Assembly (NCBI RefSeq): GCF_003206575.1
Contig: NZ_PZJO01000002.1
Location: 668,080 to 732,079 of the forward strand
Source of the DNA: Salinicola endophyticus
GTDB lineage: Bacteria; Pseudomonadota; Gammaproteobacteria; Pseudomonadales; Halomonadaceae
Length of the DNA stretch: 64,000 bases
Reading direction: 5' to 3'
Part shown: positions 49,299 to 57,759 of the stretch, one piece after another
Layout of the letters: the number at the start of each line of letters is the position of its first letter
Position numbering within the stretch: the stretch's first letter is position 1
Translations under genes and position numbers: made by a program
The notes under the pieces: model-generated
Database searches by the model: none
What the model saw: the letters and a program-made list of their open reading frames with translations, nothing else
Told to the model about the DNA's origin: nothing

Positions 49299-50990
49299 AT
49301 GTTCAAGCAGATGAAAGTCTCTCGGCAACTTTCTTCATTGGTGGGGCTATTCTCCCTCGCCTTGATAGGGATCGGATTCTTCGGGATGTACGAGACGAAG
49401 ATGACCCTGCAAAGTCTCAAGACCGTCTATGAGGATCGGGTGGTACCACTACGCCAGCTCTCAACTATCGCCGATCAATATGCCGTCAATATCGTCGATA
49501 CCTCCCACAAGGTACGCAACGGTAACATCAGCTGGGCCGAGGGCGCGCACAACGTGGCCGAGGCGCGCGAGACCAGCCATAAAACCTGGTCGGCGTATCT
49601 GGGGACTTCCCTGGTCGAGCGGGAAAAACGTCTCATCGCCGAGCTGAAGCCGCTGTTGCAGAGCGCCGATGCCACGGTGGATCAGCTCCAGACCATCCTG
49701 AGTCAGCAAGATGCCGCAGCTCTGGAGAACTTCACCGTCAATTCGCTTTACCAGCATATCGATCCGGTCTCCCAGGCCTTGGGGAAACTGATGGCGCTGC
49801 AGCTCGACGTGGCCGATGCCGAATATCGCCAAGGCACTCAAGACTATGCAGATATGCGTGTCCTCTTCATCGCCATCATCAGCGTGGTGCTGCTGCTGGG
49901 CATACTGCTCTCTTGGTACATCATCGCTGGCATTACCCGAAGCCTGGGCGCGGAACCGCGACGTGTCGCCGAGATTGCCCATCAGGTCGCCGAGCGAAAC
50001 CTCGACATCCACATCGAGACTCGACCCAACGATGGCCATAGCTTGCTGTTCGCCATGCGACGCATGGTGGAGCAGCTCTCCGGCGTGATCGCCGGCGTAC
50101 GCGATAGCAGTGGTTCGATCCATATCGGCTCCCACGAGATCGCCGCCGGCAATGCTGATCTCTCCTCACGTACCGAGCAACAGGCTGCCGCTCTGGAGCA
50201 GACCGCCTCTAGCCTGGAAGAGCTGACCGCTACCGTGAAGCTGAATGCCGACAATGCCCACGAGACCAGCCGCCTGGCGCAAGATGCCTCCTCCACCGCC
50301 GAGCGCGGGAGCGAGATGATGGAGCGTATGGTCAAGACCATGCATGGCATCGCCGCCAGCTCGCAGCAGGTTGCCGATATCATAGGGCTGATCGATTCCA
50401 TCGCCTTCCAGACGAATATCCTGGCACTCAACGCCTCGGTGGAGGCGGCCCGTGCCGGTGAGCAGGGGCGAGGGTTCGCCGTGGTGGCCGGAGAAGTGCG
50501 CCAATTGGCTACCCGCAGTGCCGATGCCGCGGGTGAGATCAAGGCGCTGATCGAGGGCTCGGTGGCGCAGATGCAGGAAGGCTCTACCCTGGCGGAGGAG
50601 GCTGGCAGTACCATACGGGAGGTGGTGGTCGCCATCCGACGCGTCACCGATATCATGGACGATATCTCCGCTGCCTCTCAGGAGCAGAGCGAGGGGATCG
50701 AGCAGGTTTCTCAGGCGGTCGGCCAGATAGATCAGGTGACCCAGCAGAATGCAGCTTTGGTGGAGGAGGTCTCTGCAGCTGCGGCCTCCTTGGAACAACA
50801 GGCCAGCCGCCTGGAGCAGGCAGTGAAGATCTTCACGCTCGCCGAGCGCCCAGACCATCGCGCTGCAGGCGAGTCGACCTGGCAGGAAGGCACCGCACAT
50901 CCAGCGTCAGGCGCCGAGTCGCGCAAGGCCACGCGATCCCGGGCGCTGCTCCGGAAGCCTGTCGGCGAAGCCGAGTTGGAAGCGTTCTGA
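49299..50990 (+). CDS. Methyl-accepting chemotaxis protein
   Basis: A 563-residue chemoreceptor. Residues 8-30 form the first transmembrane helix; 31-185 is a four-helix-bundle periplasmic sensor (4HB_MCP type, with KMTLQSLKTVYEDRVVPL). The second transmembrane helix is LFIAIISVVLLLGILLSWYI, then a HAMP domain with SLGAEPRRVAEIAHQVAERN. The signalling domain has the conserved hairpin tip DSIAFQTNILALNASVEAARAG and FAVVAGEVRQLATRSADAAGE. It lacks a C-terminal NWETF-like CheR tether (ends EAELEAF). The ligand is unknown. Terminator at 51168. The gene lies between two copies of a 202-bp repeat. Confidence 0.96.
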   Translation: MFKQMKVSRQLSSLVGLFSLALIGIGFFGMYETKMTLQSLKTVYEDRVVPLRQLSTIADQYAVNIVDTSHKVRNGNISWAEGAHNVAEARETSHKTWSAYLGTSLVEREKRLIAELKPLLQSADATVDQLQTILSQQDAAALENFTVNSLYQHIDPVSQALGKLMALQLDVADAEYRQGTQDYADMRVLFIAIISVVLLLGILLSWYIIAGITRSLGAEPRRVAEIAHQVAERNLDIHIETRPNDGHSLLFAMRRMVEQLSGVIAGVRDSSGSIHIGSHEIAAGNADLSSRTEQQAAALEQTASSLEELTATVKLNADNAHETSRLAQDASSTAERGSEMMERMVKTMHGIAASSQQVADIIGLIDSIAFQTNILALNASVEAARAGEQGRGFAVVAGEVRQLATRSADAAGEIKALIEGSVAQMQEGSTLAEEAGSTIREVVVAIRRVTDIMDDISAASQEQSEGIEQVSQAVGQIDQVTQQNAALVEEVSAAAASLEQQASRLEQAVKIFTLAERPDHRAAGESTWQEGTAHPASGAESRKATRSRALLRKPVGEAELEAF

Positions 50991-51167
50991 GCGACAACCT
51001 GGCGCCATACATCGCCGGCGCGCGTTAGCCCCGGAGGCAAATCCTGTCGCTGCACGATGCCGATGCCGATGCCCCATCGAGCTCGGCCGCGTTCGCCATC
51101 GAACTTAGCCACGATTGACCGCAGTCGCGATTGACCATGATAGCGATTGAATGACATCAAAATAAGA

Positions 51168-51206
51168 GAAAGCCCGAGCGCGCTGCGATAGCGCTCGGGC
51201 TTTCAA
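51168..51206 (+). terminator. Terminator of the chemotaxis receptor gene
   Basis: 14-bp perfect stem GAAAGCCCGAGCGC/GCGCTCGGGCTTTC with a nine-base loop and short T run. Confidence 0.85.
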
Positions 51207-51217
51207 TCAGCATGCGC

Positions 51218-51419
51218 CTATCCTGCTGAAAGACAGCGGTTACTCCGCCTCCCTGGCAATATCATCCGTGATCGATTCCAAGCCACATCCCTGCCCACAG
51301 AGAATAACGTCGATATCTAATACTGTCTAATCTAATTACAACAAGTCTTTATAACCAGATAAGATATAGATGTTTGTATTATTGATGCCGCTATCATCAG
51401 GTACAAAAAAGGCCCGATC
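51218..51419. repeat. Copy A' of the diverged 202-bp direct repeat
   Basis: Same length and orientation as 48784-48985. It starts 12 bases after the receptor terminator. Its right end is the left arm of a hairpin that the A copy has partly lost. Confidence 0.75.
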
Positions 51420-51432
51420 CTGAGATCGGGCC
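51403..51432 (-). terminator. Orphan minus-strand terminator
   Basis: GGCCCGATC/GATCGGGCC stem, followed on the minus strand by TTTTTTGTAC. No minus-strand gene is seen upstream. Confidence 0.75.
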
Positions 51433-51705
51433 GACTAGCGCTGACTCCCTTCCGTGCCTACCGGAGGCCTCCTGCCCCCGCATCCCTGGCGGGGCCTCCC
51501 TGCCCGGCTCCCGGAGATCCATCCTGATCTCGTCTTCACCATCTTGCGCGCATCTGCGCGCAGACGAATTCAATCCAGGTTAAATAAGCTGGCGCTGAAA
51601 CGTAGTATTTTGTTAATCGGCATGTACGCATTTCGCTCTGTCGCGCACAGACCGACAAGATGACGCGGGGAGAGAATCCCGGCATGAGCTGGATAGCGTC
51701 GGGCA

Positions 51706-51734
51706 TAAAAAATCCCCGGCCAAGAGACCGGGGA
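51706..51734 (-). terminator. Orphan minus-strand terminator
   Basis: Stem TCCCCGG/CCGGGGA (51713-51719, 51728-51734), followed on the minus strand by TTTTTTATGCC. No gene is recognised upstream on that strand. Confidence 0.7.
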
Positions 51735-52053
51735 CCAAGGATCTACAACGAGTATCTATTTTATCAATTCACGAATGACGAATATAGGTCGATATCGCCC
51801 AATTTTTTGTAAGATATTTCTTACAAATCAAGGCAGTCCACGCGACACCGACAGGGCTCGATACCCGGTCTGACGCTACCGCGTGACACGATGACGCCAC
51901 CTTCACGCGGCTGGCAGACGACGGGGGTCACCTAAGGAAACGTTCGACAGCAAGATACGCTTCTGGAGTCGACTTGGCAGGGTCCACTGGAGCACCAAGC
52001 CTCGGTTACAGAAGCCACCGGCGCCTGGGTCGGCGACCGACAAAATAGAAGTT

Positions 52054-52080
52054 AAAAAAACCCCGGCCCGAAGGCCGGGT
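52054..52080 (-). terminator. Minus-strand terminator, probably of the LysR gene
   Basis: ACCCCGGCC/GGCCGGGT stem with a one-base bulge, CGAA loop region, then TTTTTTT on the minus strand. It lies 135 bp after the LysR stop codon. Confidence 0.75.
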
Positions 52081-52214
52081 AAGTACGCAGGGGATGTCCC
52101 CACGCCATTATCGACTTCCGTGACAAAAACAAGGGACTGAATTCACTACCGAAAGAGTGCCAGATCGTCGCCTGGGATAGCTTGCGGCACGTTAACGCGT
52201 CGAGTACATCGCGG

Positions 52215-53132
52215 CTAGCGGCTCTCGCCGGCCAGCAGCGCCTTGATCTGTCCACGGAGCCAGCGGCGGAGACGATCTTCGTGGGTTCGCTGGTGCCAGG
52301 TCTGGATCACCGCCACGTCATCCAGTGCCAATGGGCAGGGATGCACCGCCAACCCCGGGATATGCGTCTCGGCGTGCCGCCCAACGCTCTCCAGGCAGGT
52401 CAGCAGCAGATCACTGCCGACGACCGACAATGGCGGCGCGAGAAAGCTCGACAGCCCTGCCACCACCCGTCGCGAGCGCCCCATCTCTCGCAGCCGCCGA
52501 TCGACGAGCCCATCCAGATCACCGGTCAAGGTCGTGACCAGGTGCTCGCACGCCAGATAGCTGTCGAGATCCAGCCCCGCGTCGAGGCGCGGATTATCGG
52601 CCGCCGCCAGCACCACGAACCCCTCGGCATGAATCCGCTGCTGATAGTAGCTGGCCGGCAGATCCGCATAGAAGCCGGCGATGGCGATATCGCACTCGCC
52701 GTTCTCCAGTTCTGCGCGGGGCAGACGCCCACGGGTATTGTGGGTCACCAGCTGCAGGCGCGGCGCCTCACGCCGGACCAGCGGCAACAGTCGCGGCAGC
52801 AGCAACTGCTCCATATAGTCGGTGGTGTAGAGATGCACCCGGTCGTTTCGGGAAAGGAAGTCACTGCCCTCGCAGAAGTCGAAGAAGCTCTCCAGCCCCG
52901 CCACCAGCTGATGCACCCGCGGGGCCAGCTCATGGGCCCGCGGTGTGGGAGTCAGTCCGCGCGGCGCGCGCACGAACAGCGCATCGCCGAAGTCGTGGCG
53001 CAGCCGCGCCAGCTTGTGGCTGAGCGCCGGCTGGCTGAGCCCCAGGCGCACCGCGGCCGCAGAGACGCTGCGCTCGGTGTAGAGCACGTGAAAGGTGAGC
53101 AGCAGGTTCAGATCCTTGCCCGCAATATTCAT
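52215..53132 (-). CDS. LysR-family regulator (NodD-like branch)
   Basis: A 305-residue regulator. The N-terminal DNA-binding domain is LNLLLTFHVLYTERSVSAAA followed by LSQPALSHKLARLRHDFGDALFV, a pattern of the NodD/SyrM/LeuO-like branch. The effector domain contains CDIAIAGFYADLP and FVVLAAADNPRLD. It is divergent from the DJ-1/PfpI-type gene with 143 bp between, the usual arrangement for a LysR regulator and its target. It therefore probably controls that gene and itself. Effector unknown. A terminator lies 135 bp downstream. Confidence 0.9.
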   Translation of the reverse strand: MNIAGKDLNLLLTFHVLYTERSVSAAAVRLGLSQPALSHKLARLRHDFGDALFVRAPRGLTPTPRAHELAPRVHQLVAGLESFFDFCEGSDFLSRNDRVHLYTTDYMEQLLLPRLLPLVRREAPRLQLVTHNTRGRLPRAELENGECDIAIAGFYADLPASYYQQRIHAEGFVVLAAADNPRLDAGLDLDSYLACEHLVTTLTGDLDGLVDRRLREMGRSRRVVAGLSSFLAPPLSVVGSDLLLTCLESVGRHAETHIPGLAVHPCPLALDDVAVIQTWHQRTHEDRLRRWLRGQIKALLAGESR

Positions 53133-53275
53133 CTCACGAATACCTGATATCGATAAACGGCATTTCTCGAATATTACGCCAATACCTACCTTTGTACCCA
53201 GTGGTCGCCGCGTGCGCGACGGCGCCAGACTAGAATGAGCCGAGAGACCTTTCAGCCATCCGCAAGGAGACCTTC

Positions 53276-53962
53276 ATGTCCCCGCGTATTCTCATCGTTT
53301 TGACCTCTCACGATCGCCTCGGCGATACGGGTGAAAAGACCGGCTTCTGGCTCGAGGAGCTGGCCGCGCCCTACTACGTCCTCAAGGATGCCGGGATCGA
53401 GCTCACCCTCGCCTCACCCAAGGGTGGTCAGCCGCCGCTCGACCCCAAGAGCGATGCCGAGGAGAGCCAGACAGAAGCGACCCGCCGCTTCAAGCAGGAC
53501 GACGCGGCCAAGGCACAGCTCGCCCATACGCAGCGCCTCTCCGAAGTGAGCGCCGATGACTTCGATGCCGTCTTCTATCCGGGTGGCCACGGCCCGCTGT
53601 GGGACCTGGTCGACGACGCCGACTCGATCCGACTGATCGAGGCCTTCTGGGCCCAGGAGAAGCCGGTGGCGGCGGTGTGCCACGCGCCCATCGTGCTGAT
53701 CCATGCCAAGGATGCCGACGGCCAGCCGCTGGTCAAGAATCGTGAGGTGACCGGCTTTACCAACGGCGAGGAGGACGCAGTCGGGCTGACCGAAATCGTG
53801 CCGCACCTGGTCGAGGAGGCACTGATCGCCAGCGGCGGGCGCTACTCCAAGGCCGACGACTTCGCCCCCTATACCCGCCAGGATGGACGTCTGATCACCG
53901 GTCAGAACCCGCCCTCCTCGGAGCCCGTCGCCCAGTGCCTGCTCGAGGCGCTGCGTCGCTGA
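53276..53962 (+). CDS. DJ-1/PfpI-family class I glutamine-amidotransferase-like protein (Hsp31-like)
   Basis: A 228-residue protein. The nucleophile elbow AVCHAPIVL carries the reactive Cys followed by His, and the strand DAVFYPGGHGPLWDL precedes it. The start ILIVLTSHDRLGDTGEKTGFWLEE, with Glu residues near the active site, is that of the Hsp31/YDR533C-like group (quoted in part: GEKTGFWLEE). Such proteins act as glyoxalase III (methylglyoxal to lactate), as chaperones or deglycases. Size agrees with the group (about 230). AAGGAGA precedes the start. The divergent LysR regulator probably controls it, perhaps in electrophile stress. A terminator follows. Confidence 0.9.
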   Translation: MSPRILIVLTSHDRLGDTGEKTGFWLEELAAPYYVLKDAGIELTLASPKGGQPPLDPKSDAEESQTEATRRFKQDDAAKAQLAHTQRLSEVSADDFDAVFYPGGHGPLWDLVDDADSIRLIEAFWAQEKPVAAVCHAPIVLIHAKDADGQPLVKNREVTGFTNGEEDAVGLTEIVPHLVEEALIASGGRYSKADDFAPYTRQDGRLITGQNPPSSEPVAQCLLEALRR

Positions 53963-54285
53963 TGTCAGCCGCCGTCCTGGCGACGGCGATACGTTCATCA
54001 CCAACCGTCATCCTGGACGCAACACCAAGAGACCGGCCTCGAGCCGGTCTTTTCGTGTGTGGCAGTTAGCCCTGGATGTCAGCAGCCCACGTCTTGCCGA
54101 TGCGTCTCTTTACAGATCGGTGAATGCCGGTCAGGTGAGTCGTGGCTACACCTCAGATAGCCAAAAGGAATAGATAGCATGAAAAACATGAATTTTATTC
54201 ATTGAAAGTTTCTCCTTAAGCTCTGCCAGGAGCTTGCCGTTATAGCTCGCCCCCTCCTAGCCCCCTTCCATCACCGGAGACGACG
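53963..54285 (+). other. Intergenic region between hsp31-like and MFS genes
   Basis: Carries the terminator at 54028-54053, then a locally AT-rich stretch around 54180-54215 (ATGAAAAACATGAATTTTA and ATTCATTGAAAG). That stretch probably includes the promoter of the MFS gene, but hexamers with good spacing were not found. Confidence 0.35.
54028..54053 (+). terminator. Terminator of the Hsp31-like gene
   Basis: Stem AGACCGGC/GCCGGTCT (54030-54037, 54043-54050) followed by TTT. Confidence 0.85.
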
Positions 54286-55479
54286 ATGCCAGGATCCGCC
54301 GCAGCCTGGAAAACCAACCTATGGGTCACGGGGTTGGGCTCTTTCATCAATATCGTCGCCATGACGATCATGCTGCCCTTCCTGCCCCACTATCTGGCTA
54401 GCCTCGACGGTGACGCGGGCGCGGAGACATGGATCTGGTCCAGCCTGATCTATGTCTCGACCTTTGTCAGCGCTGCCCTGTTCGCGCCTGTCTGGGGGCA
54501 TTTATCTGATCGCTATGGCTGCAAGATCAACTTGGTACGCGCCAGTGTCGGGATGCTGATCTGCATGACCCTGATGGGACTGGCCACTCATGCCTGGCAA
54601 ATGGTGATACTCCGCTTCCTGGCAGGCATCGCCGGCGGCTACACCTCGGGCGCGACGATTCTGATGGCGAAGGAAGCGCCCGAGTCGCGCGCGGGGCAGG
54701 CTCAGGGCGTGCTGTTCGCCTGCCTGTTGGGCGGCAGTCTGGCGGGCCCGCTGCTGGGTGGATTCCTCGCCGCCCACGTCGGCATGCGCGAGGTGTTCTT
54801 CCTCTCCGGCGGCATGATTCTGATCAATGTCGTCTCGACACTGCTGCTGGTCACGGAAGTGCATGATTCACCGAGATCGCGCGCTGAGCCAGCAACAGCC
54901 GCGGCCCCTTTCGACTTCCAGATCTGGGCCTTGCTGATCGCGACCACGGGGCTGCTGGTGGCCAACCTGTCGATCGAACCCATCATCTACAGCATCGTTG
55001 GCGGCATGCATCACCAGCCATTCGAGACGGCCTCGGCAGCGGGCATGGTGTTGTCCGTCACCGCGCTGGGAAGCCTGATCTCCTCGCTGACGCTCGGCCG
55101 CCTGGCTGACCGCTACGGCGCCGGACGCGTTGCCGCCTCAGGCTTCGCCTTGGGTGCCTTGTTGATCGTGCCGCAGGCCTTCGTGAACCATGTCTATCTG
55201 CTGATGCTGCTGCGCTTCGCGATGGGCTTGGCCCTGGGCGGTGTGCTGCCTTGCCTGAAATCTGCGCTCAAGCACGCCTATCGCGATGCCCGGGGTCTGG
55301 GACGAGTCATGGGGCTATCGACCTCTTTCCAGTACGTGGGCCAGGTCGTGGGCCCCTTGATGGGAGGCCTCGTGGCGGCCAGTTGGGGCGCCAGCTATAC
55401 CTTCCATGTCACGGCTGCCGTGGCCCTGGCCTGCGCGCTTCTGATGACCTTGGCCGCAAATTCCGAGAGCAACACCTGA
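54286..55479 (+). CDS. MFS transporter, MdtG-like multidrug efflux
   Basis: A 397-residue major-facilitator protein with twelve hydrophobic segments. Motif A appears in both halves: WGHLSDRYGCKINLV and GRLADRYGAGRV. The early IMLPFLPHYL and the central GVLFACLLGGSLAGPLLGG (antiporter motif C-like) place it with 12-helix drug:H+ antiporters such as MdtG. The substrate is unknown. GGAG seven bases before the ATG supports the start. Next on the right is the decayed paa locus; the transporter could once have belonged to it, but nothing proves that. Confidence 0.88.
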   Translation: MPGSAAAWKTNLWVTGLGSFINIVAMTIMLPFLPHYLASLDGDAGAETWIWSSLIYVSTFVSAALFAPVWGHLSDRYGCKINLVRASVGMLICMTLMGLATHAWQMVILRFLAGIAGGYTSGATILMAKEAPESRAGQAQGVLFACLLGGSLAGPLLGGFLAAHVGMREVFFLSGGMILINVVSTLLLVTEVHDSPRSRAEPATAAAPFDFQIWALLIATTGLLVANLSIEPIIYSIVGGMHHQPFETASAAGMVLSVTALGSLISSLTLGRLADRYGAGRVAASGFALGALLIVPQAFVNHVYLLMLLRFAMGLALGGVLPCLKSALKHAYRDARGLGRVMGLSTSFQYVGQVVGPLMGGLVAASWGASYTFHVTAAVALACALLMTLAANSESNT

Positions 55480-55824
55480 CCGATCGGTAAGGTGTTGTGT
55501 CCAGGTCATTTTATGATCACTGCATCGAGGAACCTGCGCCCGCGAAAGCGCTTCGATTTCCAGTATCCCATTGAAACGATGAGCGAGCAGATGGCGCAGC
55601 CCCATGAGGCTCCGTCATCAACGCATTGAGGGCACTGCACGCAGAAACGGCATCCGCCCTTCGCACTGCCAGAAAACCACGAAAGTGGTATAAAAATCGG
55701 ATCTCAGAGGGGCCTCCATGCTGGGGAGCCACATCAGCTTGTGCAGCGCTCCGCCAACGTCATAGAGTCCAGCCGCCCCTATGACTCTCTCCTTGCAACT
55801 TACCTATTCTCACCCCTTCTGGAC
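55480..55824. other. Intergenic region, possible unidentified relic
   Basis: About 345 bp. Short broken reading frames on the minus strand (for example MEAPLRSDFYTTFVVFWQ ending after 33 codons) suggest decayed coding DNA. I could not match it to any family, and no terminal inverted repeats or target duplication are visible. Confidence 0.25.
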
Positions 55825-56439
55825 TCATGGGCGCTCCTGATGCCCCAGGGTCTGATGCTTGGGCTGGGTGTCTCCTGCCTTCAATCGGGGGCGGTCGTCA
55901 TCAATGTCGGCCAGAGGTTCGCAACGTTCCAGCGCGTCCCGGCAGCGCTCGGTAAGGCGCTGATATTCCCGCGTACCCTGCTGCTTCCATGCCACTTCCT
56001 GATCGCTCAGTGCACGCTTCACCTTGGCCGGCGCCCCCATTACCAGCGATTGAGGCGGGCACTCGAACCCCGTCTTGACGAAGGCCGCTTCAGCGACAAT
56101 GGAACGCTCACCAATGATTGCGCCATCCATCACCACGGCGTTCATGCCCACCATGGCATTTTCACCTACCACACAACCGTGCAGCACGGCGCCATGGCCA
56201 ATGTGACCTTCCTTTGCCACCCGGGTGATGGCGCCGGGAAAACCATGCATGACGCAGGTGTCCTGAAGGTTGGCCCCCTCCTCCATCACCAACTGGCCAA
56301 AGTCACCGCGCATCACCGCGCCAGGGCCCACATAGCAACCAGGCCCGACGATGACATCACCGATCAACACGGCAATGGGATGCACGTAAGCAGTCGGATG
56401 TACAACGGGGGTCACCCCTTCGAGTCGATAGCATGGCAT
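55825..56439 (-). CDS. paaY: PaaY/CaiE-like hexapeptide thioesterase
   Basis: A 204-residue left-handed beta-helix protein of the gamma-carbonic-anhydrase/PaaY/CaiE group. It starts MPCYRLEGVTPVVHPTAYVH and contains IGDVIVGPGCYVGPGAVMRGDFG, the zinc-site NLQDTCVMHGFPG and GHIGHGAVLHGC. PaaY hydrolyses ring-hydroxylated CoA esters that stall the phenylacetate pathway; CaiE is the carnitine homologue. Next to it upstream, 11 bases away, is the C-terminal end of a PaaN-like gene, so PaaY is the right choice. The gene looks intact, with GGGAG before the ATG, although the rest of the paa locus is broken. Confidence 0.85.
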   Translation of the reverse strand: MPCYRLEGVTPVVHPTAYVHPIAVLIGDVIVGPGCYVGPGAVMRGDFGQLVMEEGANLQDTCVMHGFPGAITRVAKEGHIGHGAVLHGCVVGENAMVGMNAVVMDGAIIGERSIVAEAAFVKTGFECPPQSLVMGAPAKVKRALSDQEVAWKQQGTREYQRLTERCRDALERCEPLADIDDDRPRLKAGDTQPKHQTLGHQERP

Positions 56440-56450
56440 GGGCGTCTCCC

Positions 56451-56800
56451 TCAGTCGGATAGAACATGGCGGCGGCTCTGGACGACCACGAAGCGTGGCG
56501 CCACAAAGGCCTGGTCACACAGTGAGGCATTGGCCGCCGGGTTTCCCCCGGTAGCATGGAAATCGCTAAAGGCAGCGGACTGATTGACCATGACGTCGCT
56601 AGTCAGGTTGAGCGAGAGAGGCACCGCCACGTCCATCGCCAACGCCTCGAAGCGCAGGGCCACGTCATCGTCGGTGGTGTAACCGCCAAAGGTAATGGCC
56701 CCCTTGTCACCAATGAGCTTACGCGCCAGCTCGATACTGTGATCGGTGCTGTCAGTCGCGATCACGAAACCGATGGGGCCAAAGCGCTCCTCACCTATCG
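56451..56800 (-). pseudogene. paaN: paaN remnant (C-terminal end only)
   Basis: About 115 codons encode the C-terminal end of a PaaN-type aldehyde dehydrogenase of phenylacetate degradation. Recognisable parts are EERFGPIGFVIATDSTDHS, NLTSDVMVNQSAAFSDFHAT and the ending VVVQSRRHVLSD. PaaN proteins are about 550 residues, so four-fifths is missing. Homology stops abruptly near 56800, where paaZ-like sequence begins on the opposite strand. The stop codon lies 11 bases before the paaY start, so paaN and paaY were once an operon. The remaining piece lacks the catalytic Cys and cannot be active. Confidence 0.85.
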
Positions 56801-57225
56801 AAGAGGCCGGCCTACTGCCGGAGGGTGCCCTTCAGCTGATCATCGGCGGCACCGGCGATCTCCTCGACCGGCTGGAGGAGCAGGATCTCGTCACCTTCAC
56901 CGGCTCTGCCAGCACCGCGCTCACACTGAAGAGCCATCCCAATATCCTCGCCAAGAGCATCCCCTTCAACGCCGAAGCGGATTCTCTCAACAGCGCCATC
57001 CTGGCGCCTGATGTCACACCGGACGACGAGGAGTTCGATATCTTTGCCAGGGAGGTGGTCAAGGAGATGACCGCCAAGGCAGGCCAGAAGTGCACGGCCA
57101 TCCGCCGCGTCCTGGTGCCGGCCAAGAGACTCGATGCCGTGGCAGAGCGCATCCAGCAGCGCCTGAGCAAGATCAGCTTCGGCAATCCGGCCGCGGAAGG
57201 TGTGCGCATGGGCGCGCTCGCCTCC
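56800..57225 (+). pseudogene. paaZ: paaZ remnant (internal fragment)
   Basis: About 142 codons encode an internal part of the aldehyde dehydrogenase domain of PaaZ, the bifunctional ring-opening enzyme of phenylacetate degradation. It begins around EAGLLPEGALQLIIGG, includes DLVTFTGSASTALTL, SIPFNAEADSLN and the catalytic-Cys region TAKAGQKCTAIRRVLVP, and stops at EGVRMGALAS. PaaZ is about 680 residues; both ends are missing, as is the hydratase domain. It starts where the paaN homology ends and is followed by paaX-like sequence in another frame. Confidence 0.85.
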
Positions 57226-57248
57226 TCTGCGACGCGGCGAGCGATCCC

Positions 57249-57641
57249 ATGGCTCCGCGCTCACTGCGCCTGCAGGTGCGCCAGAGCTGGCAGCTCGACG
57301 AGCTGGCCGGATACTATCAGCGCTTCCTCGAGCAGTTCCGTCCGCTGTGGAGTCAACTGCGCGATGACGACCGCCTGGATGAACAGGAGTGCTTCATCGC
57401 CCGTACCCTGCTGATCCATGAGTACCGCAAGGTGCAGCTGCGTGCCCCCCAGCTCCCTGATGCGCTACTGCCCACCTCCTGGGAAGGGCATCACGCCCAT
57501 CAGCTGTGTCGTAACATCTATCGTGTGATTCACCGTCGCGCCGAGCGCTGGCTCGACCGCCACCTGGAGACCGCGGGGGGGGGGGGGCCGCTACCGGCAC
57601 CCGGCCCGAGCTTATACCAGCGCTTCGGCAGTCTGGACTGA
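57249..57641 (+). pseudogene. paaX: paaX remnant (C-terminal end)
   Basis: About 130 codons encode the C-terminal part of PaaX, the phenylacetyl-CoA-responsive repressor. Recognisable parts are WQLDELAGYYQRFLEQFRPLW, ECFIARTLLIHEYRKVQLR and SWEGHHAHQLCRNIYRV. PaaX is about 300 residues; the DNA-binding N-terminal domain is gone. A run of 13 G residues at 57575-57587 lies near the end, within an AGGGGP-coding stretch, and is atypical of the family. The piece is followed by a terminator shared with dddD. Confidence 0.85.
57575..57587 (+). repeat. G13 homopolymer in the paaX remnant
   Basis: Thirteen consecutive G residues. In a gene under selection such a run would cause frequent frameshifts, so it agrees with loss of function. 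A sequencing length error is possible. Confidence 0.85.
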
Positions 57642-57680
57642 ATCACACGGCGCGCCCGCCCCGAACACGCTATGCCTGAC

Positions 57681-57706
57681 AAAAAAACCGGCCCTTGGGC
57701 CGGTTT
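57681..57706. terminator. Bidirectional terminator between paaX remnant and dddD
   Basis: AAAACCGGCCC/GGGCCGGTTTT stem with a TT loop; a seven-A run on the left gives a minus-strand U tract, and TTTTGT follows on the plus strand. Confidence 0.9.
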
Positions 57707-57759
57707 TGTCGCCTGCACAACCATGATGGGGTCACTTCAATCGCGATACCCCTCAATGC

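Larger units (their letters stand above)
50991..52214. other. Gene-free 1.2 kb with four hairpin terminators and one repeat copy
   Basis: After the receptor gene there is no supported protein gene until the LysR gene. The region holds the receptor terminator, repeat copy A' (51218-51419), three minus-strand terminators (51403, 51706, 52054) and AT-rich patches such as TTTTTTGTAAGATATTTC near 51800. Short open frames lack ribosome sites. Confidence 0.5.

Noticed and set aside
55500-55740. Possible insertion-sequence remnant between the MFS gene and paaY
   Set aside because: Short broken frames are present, but no transposase motif, terminal inverted repeat or target duplication could be seen.
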